The notes below the pieces were generated by a model. It searched no databases, was not told where the DNA came from, and was given only the letters and a program-made list of their open reading frames with translations. Both the position numbers and the translations under genes were made by a program. Source: Setoptus koraiensis (Eukaryota > Arthropoda). From it: DNA of 64,000 nucleotides. Positions 61,601-64,000 of this stretch are shown here, piece after piece (within the stretch, counting starts at the first letter, position 1; each line of letters opens with the position of its first letter). The stretch covers positions 868,001 through 932,000 of the forward strand of contig CM106586.1 of NCBI GenBank assembly GCA_048013815.1, written 5' to 3'.

Positions 61601-64000
61601 AACATGGGGACCAACGACATGGGTTTACAAAACGCTTGTGGAAGCTACGCACACAGGCAGTAGACATTGAAGTAATACAACATAGCCCATATAAGCATAA
61701 AGCTATCTACACCTCATTATATGGGGATAGACAAGTAATGATGCGATATGGGGACCTTCAACATGGGTTTACAAAACGCTTGTGGAAGCTACACGAATAT
61801 GACAAATATAACCAACTACTTCCGAACAAGCTCTATCATAGAACCTCGAGGAAAAATTGGTGCCGAAAAGGTAAAAACTCTATACATAGAGGAAATACCA
61901 ACAAGATCATACGCATGATTAATTTTGATGCACAGAAATACACGAAATATTTCGAATACATAACAAATCATATTGACACAGAACAATATGAGATAGCAGT
62001 AATAGCCAATATACAAGCTGAATGGGTTGACCATTGGCGAAAAGAATACAATTGGCTAGTAATTAATCAAGATGATTGCTCTGCAATCATCAGCACGGAC
62101 AAGACAGGCCTCATTAGACACGATCATAAGAGGCTAGTTATAGGCACAGGCAATGATAGAATATTTGCAACTAGCTTTAACTTGCCTAGCTCAAAACAAT
62201 ATATACAAGGGTACTACACAGGAGTGCCTAGTCGTGACAAAGGAGCCATGCAAAGAGCTATCCATGATAGACTCGAAGCGGCATGGGGTAGAGTTAATGG
62301 TCACTATCACAACATGATAGTAGGCCAAACTGAAACTCGTGATCAGAGGTGGAGCCTCAATCAGAGACCCGAAGACAATCAAAGAGTAAATGCAATACGT
62401 TTCTGGGAAAAAATACACTCAGTAAAATTAATAGGCAATAATAAAAATGATCCAACCAGATTACATGGCACAAGAAAACCTTGTACCCATAAGGCTGGTT
62501 GGACCAGGCAGGTAACAACAACAAACTGGGAAACCATTAGCGTACCTGGTTTGAACAAAACCAAAATACAATTATGTGAAGTCACAATTCCTGAATCAGC
62601 ACTAACAATTGATAGTGAAACTGATGAGGAAAGAGACACGCTTAGACAAGCACTAACCACAGATGAACAAGAACATAGTAACAGTGGATCAGAAAATGGC
62701 TCTTCAACCACAAAGTCCATAGACCCATCTGACATAATTAAAACTCTTCAAACCAATGCACACAACGCTGGTTTCAAGATGAGAACAATTAAAAAATTGA
62801 TACATGAAAGAAAGTATGATATAGCTATTATTATAAAGCCAGAAATAAACGAATTACTATCATGGTCCCGTCAATGGGAAGTGATAGAAGGCAAAGATTC
62901 AGCGATAATAGTTATCAATAGATACCTATGCTGGCAGAAAGTCGACAACCACGAAGATCGTGGGGCAGTTATTGATATAGGTCCTGATAAAATAGGCCAG
63001 AAAGGTAACGCACAAACAGTTAGAATAAGAGCAGTCAGTGTCAATTGCAGAACAAAAAAAGAAACATATGAACATAAAAAGAACATTATGTTAGATGAAT
63101 TTAAAAGAATAGCAGTCCATGATAGAGCACACCCCAATAGGGTCATTGCTGGTGATTTAGGCCTTAGATCTTCACAATGGAGTAAAACTACTTCAAAACC
63201 GGAGGAAAAGACCAGTCACAGAATAATTAAAAATAGAAACAAAAATAAGATGTCACTTATAAGCAAAGGCAACAATACCACCAACCGTAATGTTACCTTT
63301 GCACATAGTCATATAACCATTGAAAATTGGCAAACAATTAATGTCAACAAATGCGAAGGCAAAATTGTTGCCGCAGAATACGATATAATTGGTTACAAAC
63401 ACGAGGGCAGAACCCACACACTAGATGGCCTACCCTCATGGGAAGAATACAATGAGGCTGATATTTATGCAATCGAACAAAGATGGCGTGAATGCAGAGA
63501 ACGTAAACCAACCCAAATTCGGGTTCTCCAAATAAATGGAGATAACAGTAAAAAAGTCAGCAATGAACTTTTAGAATATATCATAACAGAGGCCATAGAT
63601 ATTGTGGTTTTCTCTGAGCCAGTACTATACAAGGGTGACAAACTAAATTTGCCCGGTAGAATGATAAGTGGTAAAAAGACAAGTAAAGGACGAATAATGT
63701 CCTCCATCTTGGTAGTAAACAAAGAAATCAACATGATAGACAGACAAGACCTCGCTGATGAGGCATTCTGTGCTATAACAATTGGAAAAGGCAATGAAAC
63801 TATATCCATTGTCAGCGTATATATAAAACCCATACGGAGTCAAATAATTAAAAACTCCATATTGAAAAGTAAAGTATCACAATTCAAGGAGGTATGCAAC
63901 AAACTTGATGACGCCATCAATAAACTAAGTGGTAAAATTATAATAGCAGGCGACTTCAATGTCAAGGGACCATTATGGAGCAACAGCAAAGTAATGAGTC
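58648..64000 (+). CDS. LINE-like ORF with three endonuclease-like domains, right end outside the window
   Basis: The first ATG past the virus-like locus is at 58648. The frame stays open to the window end (over 1,780 codons). Parts: repeats (58777-59055), His/Asp runs (59565-59660), a Ser/Asn-rich then helical charged region (59940-61100), a second repeat block (61473-61800), and three APE/EEP-like domains starting near 61903, 62731 and 63508. The third keeps the signature: N in VLQIN, E in VVFSEP, VSVYIKP, and D and N in AGDFN with GPLW. These are as in R1/Jockey-type non-LTR elements, where the enzyme nicks target DNA. The reverse transcriptase should lie beyond 64000. No CCHC knuckles were seen. 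The true start could be further downstream, for example near 59872. Confidence 0.7.
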   Translation, partial: MSIDGLQRHDNLCNIGKDIREMINILISSSYNYEVVTMTRGPMTWACKTLVEATLQLAHEPSTWVDMYSLTWGHIFELMRGLTIWVCKTLAEAADTGITYEPSIWVDMHSLTWVHILELMRGLMIWVCRTLVEATDTDITLEQVLITQALYIRVDLDNLSLSPIYIGYQYIEAVYTLMDQYLLCWYIISCCMIKCYYMNVLTDMKMKNYQKRQSPNFDIFVSNDAINSNEIKLVLLGVRSKCECDIIVVCTLTRQRTHELHVRVHTQHTDASGFTVHSTCLQRGKAITINTVNTNSSIIVCTVQSHDDDDDDNTVLLFTGNCHHLHHHHHSHHHQHDSRSITNKAQFTILPVRIVSDRKVKVEHIHIHSLDLSTTYNNYSKEQKFTRIKHKNSNFNRISKLINSDHNKMTMHKYDGSRAYLLRLLDEMSQQRVRRDTTGSSAPADLNNNDITSSLTNTNDGDLNNNINNRTPLGYIHSLVNSSASDSEEDIKDKLVIDMDKSDIINNNESDIANKNIDENRPTLRSDKVKRSMANKNGTPVPSSQGSNASTSKRKKSKGNNNMAKTIALKKNNITSVIDEDINNRRDVFTEWHINLSRIINKTSLLIRNLKKYQLTKTNITIDMVSNEVKISREKFEKEFKKTLETMYIKEVIVASRINNIKYAWLNEDKYSPKGHILSKGAKKGIFTDRVDDNDNPNNKGEYWTDIMREISSLGNSILARESEIIDLTIDRDNKKKTLHVNHCSGMLFLNIRRLVDSMDDFIEDHDNITHVIFKEKNKAVLNLLFNGNNNYNKNSSLNDDEVEQYIREYMVKIIITHNMEHLYNSHVRHLIDNLYYYGKFTYYQVVIIFIRFKLNRLYYRRPIIVLSDYFTNFDLHSILITRRHIYHRLTYHENTHDRPTYYEYTPHESTHKDLPHNKPDYNTTSLSRAECCKKIRHGDHRYGFTKRLWKLRTQAVDIEEVQCTPCNHITTSTSLYGDRQVIIQHGDQRHGFTKRLWKLRTQAVDIEVIQHSPYKHKAIYTSLYGDRQVMMRYGDLQHGFTKRLWKLHEYDKYNQLLPNKLYHRTSRKNWCRKGKNSIHRGNTNKIIRMINFDAQKYTKYFEYITNHIDTEQYEIAVIANIQAEWVDHWRKEYNWLVINQDDCSAIISTDKTGLIRHDHKRLVIGTGNDRIFATSFNLPSSKQYIQGYYTGVPSRDKGAMQRAIHDRLEAAWGRVNGHYHNMIVGQTETRDQRWSLNQRPEDNQRVNAIRFWEKIHSVKLIGNNKNDPTRLHGTRKPCTHKAGWTRQVTTTNWETISVPGLNKTKIQLCEVTIPESALTIDSETDEERDTLRQALTTDEQEHSNSGSENGSSTTKSIDPSDIIKTLQTNAHNAGFKMRTIKKLIHERKYDIAIIIKPEINELLSWSRQWEVIEGKDSAIIVINRYLCWQKVDNHEDRGAVIDIGPDKIGQKGNAQTVRIRAVSVNCRTKKETYEHKKNIMLDEFKRIAVHDRAHPNRVIAGDLGLRSSQWSKTTSKPEEKTSHRIIKNRNKNKMSLISKGNNTTNRNVTFAHSHITIENWQTINVNKCEGKIVAAEYDIIGYKHEGRTHTLDGLPSWEEYNEADIYAIEQRWRECRERKPTQIRVLQINGDNSKKVSNELLEYIITEAIDIVVFSEPVLYKGDKLNLPGRMISGKKTSKGRIMSSILVVNKEINMIDRQDLADEAFCAITIGKGNETISIVSVYIKPIRSQIIKNSILKSKVSQFKEVCNKLDDAINKLSGKIIIAGDFNVKGPLWSNSKVMS
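58777..59055 (+). repeat. About 120-bp tandem repeat in the LINE-like ORF, three units
   Basis: ACATGGG/ATATGGG-CTTGCAAAACGCTTG-type units start at 58777, 58897 and 59020 (120 and 123 bp apart, so the frame is kept). They encode TW.C.TL.EA. Confidence 0.85.
61473..61800 (+). repeat. 144-bp tandem repeat in the LINE-like ORF, about 2.3 units
   Basis: Units start at 61473, 61617 and 61761, exactly 144 bp apart, and encode GFTKRLWKL. The DNA core (ATGGGTTTACAAAACGCTTG) is homologous to the 58.8-kb array but is read in a different phase. Confidence 0.85.
61903..62600 (+). other. Endonuclease-like domain 1, degenerate
   Basis: The order of elements follows APE-type endonucleases: IIRMINFD, then YEIAVIANIQAE, SAIISTDK, RIFATSFNLPSS, HYHNMIVGQTETRDQRW, and a late NWETISV...KIQLCEVTI. 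The catalytic Glu, Asp-x-Asn and Ser-Asp-His positions are not conserved. It is probably non-catalytic. Confidence 0.5.
62731..63400 (+). other. Endonuclease-like domain 2, degenerate
   Basis: IIKTLQTNAHN, YDIAIIIKPE, AVIDIG, RIRAVSVN, NRVIAGDLGLRSSQW and NWQTINV...KIVAAEYDI occur in the order of an APE-type domain. AGD survives but its Asn is Gly, and the final Ser-Asp-His is gone. It is closer to the catalytic consensus than domain 1. Confidence 0.55.

Noticed and set aside
58648-64000. LTR retrotransposon or Polinton as the source of the long plus ORF
   Set aside because: No terminal repeats, protease or integrase are visible, and the endonuclease signature is that of non-LTR elements.

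Overview
The window is repeat-rich eukaryotic DNA, most likely from an invertebrate animal and probably an arthropod. The evidence is the mix of relics: a FLYWCH-MULE transposase, a second Mutator-like transposase type, a Tc1/mariner-like relic, a BED zinc finger, a LINE with an APE-type endonuclease, many DINE-1/Helentron-like elements and an envelope-like viral fossil. I see no intact conserved host gene, no rRNA, no convincing tRNA and no CRISPR. A run of 500 Ns (43133-43632) marks a scaffold gap.

Two non-autonomous element superfamilies build most of the window. Superfamily 1 is a MITE (about 0.84-2.5 kb) with matched terminal inverted repeats. One end begins GGGTG or GGGTA, the other GGTT. 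Nine copies have perfect 8-bp target duplications. Most carry a core of stem-loops with GNA triloops. Superfamily 2 resembles Helentron-associated elements (HINE/DINE-1 type). It has a blunt end AGCGCTTAATTTT and an opposite end with the same motif followed by a short hairpin (GATACTGAT...ATCAGTATC). Its interiors hold tandem repeats of about 60, 108, 156 and 192 bp. The two superfamilies nest in each other, which gives relative ages.

Layout: 1-13.5 kb is MITE and HINE mosaic, with a fragment of a virus-like protein (about 1.6-1.9 kb), a FLYWCH-MULE relic (9.7-10.45 kb) and a Mutator-like C-terminal relic (12.87-13.34 kb). 13.5-22.5 kb is nested MITEs and HINEs, with a short RING-finger ORF (19.9 kb) and a mariner relic (20.7 kb). 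22.5-26.6 kb is a virus-like locus on the minus strand. 26.6-43 kb is mosaic with a second mariner relic, a Mutator DDE fragment, an RGG/Ala-rich ORF, a long foldback element and a BED finger. 43.6-45.8 kb is a 157-bp satellite. 46-54.6 kb is nested elements, an Ala-Pro repeat protein carried inside a MITE, and an envelope-like fossil. 54.65-58.66 kb is the larger virus-like locus on the minus strand. 58.65-64 kb is a LINE-like ORF on the plus strand that runs off the window.

Two observations stand out. First, both long virus-like genes are read in frames free of TTA, CTA and TCA over almost their whole length, so the codon-aligned opposite strand is also open. Plus-strand frame 1 has no stop from 54721 to 64000. 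Second, the LINE-like ORF appears to contain three consecutive endonuclease-like domains, of which only the last keeps the catalytic motifs. All reading was done by eye; family names rest on motif recognition, not on database searches.
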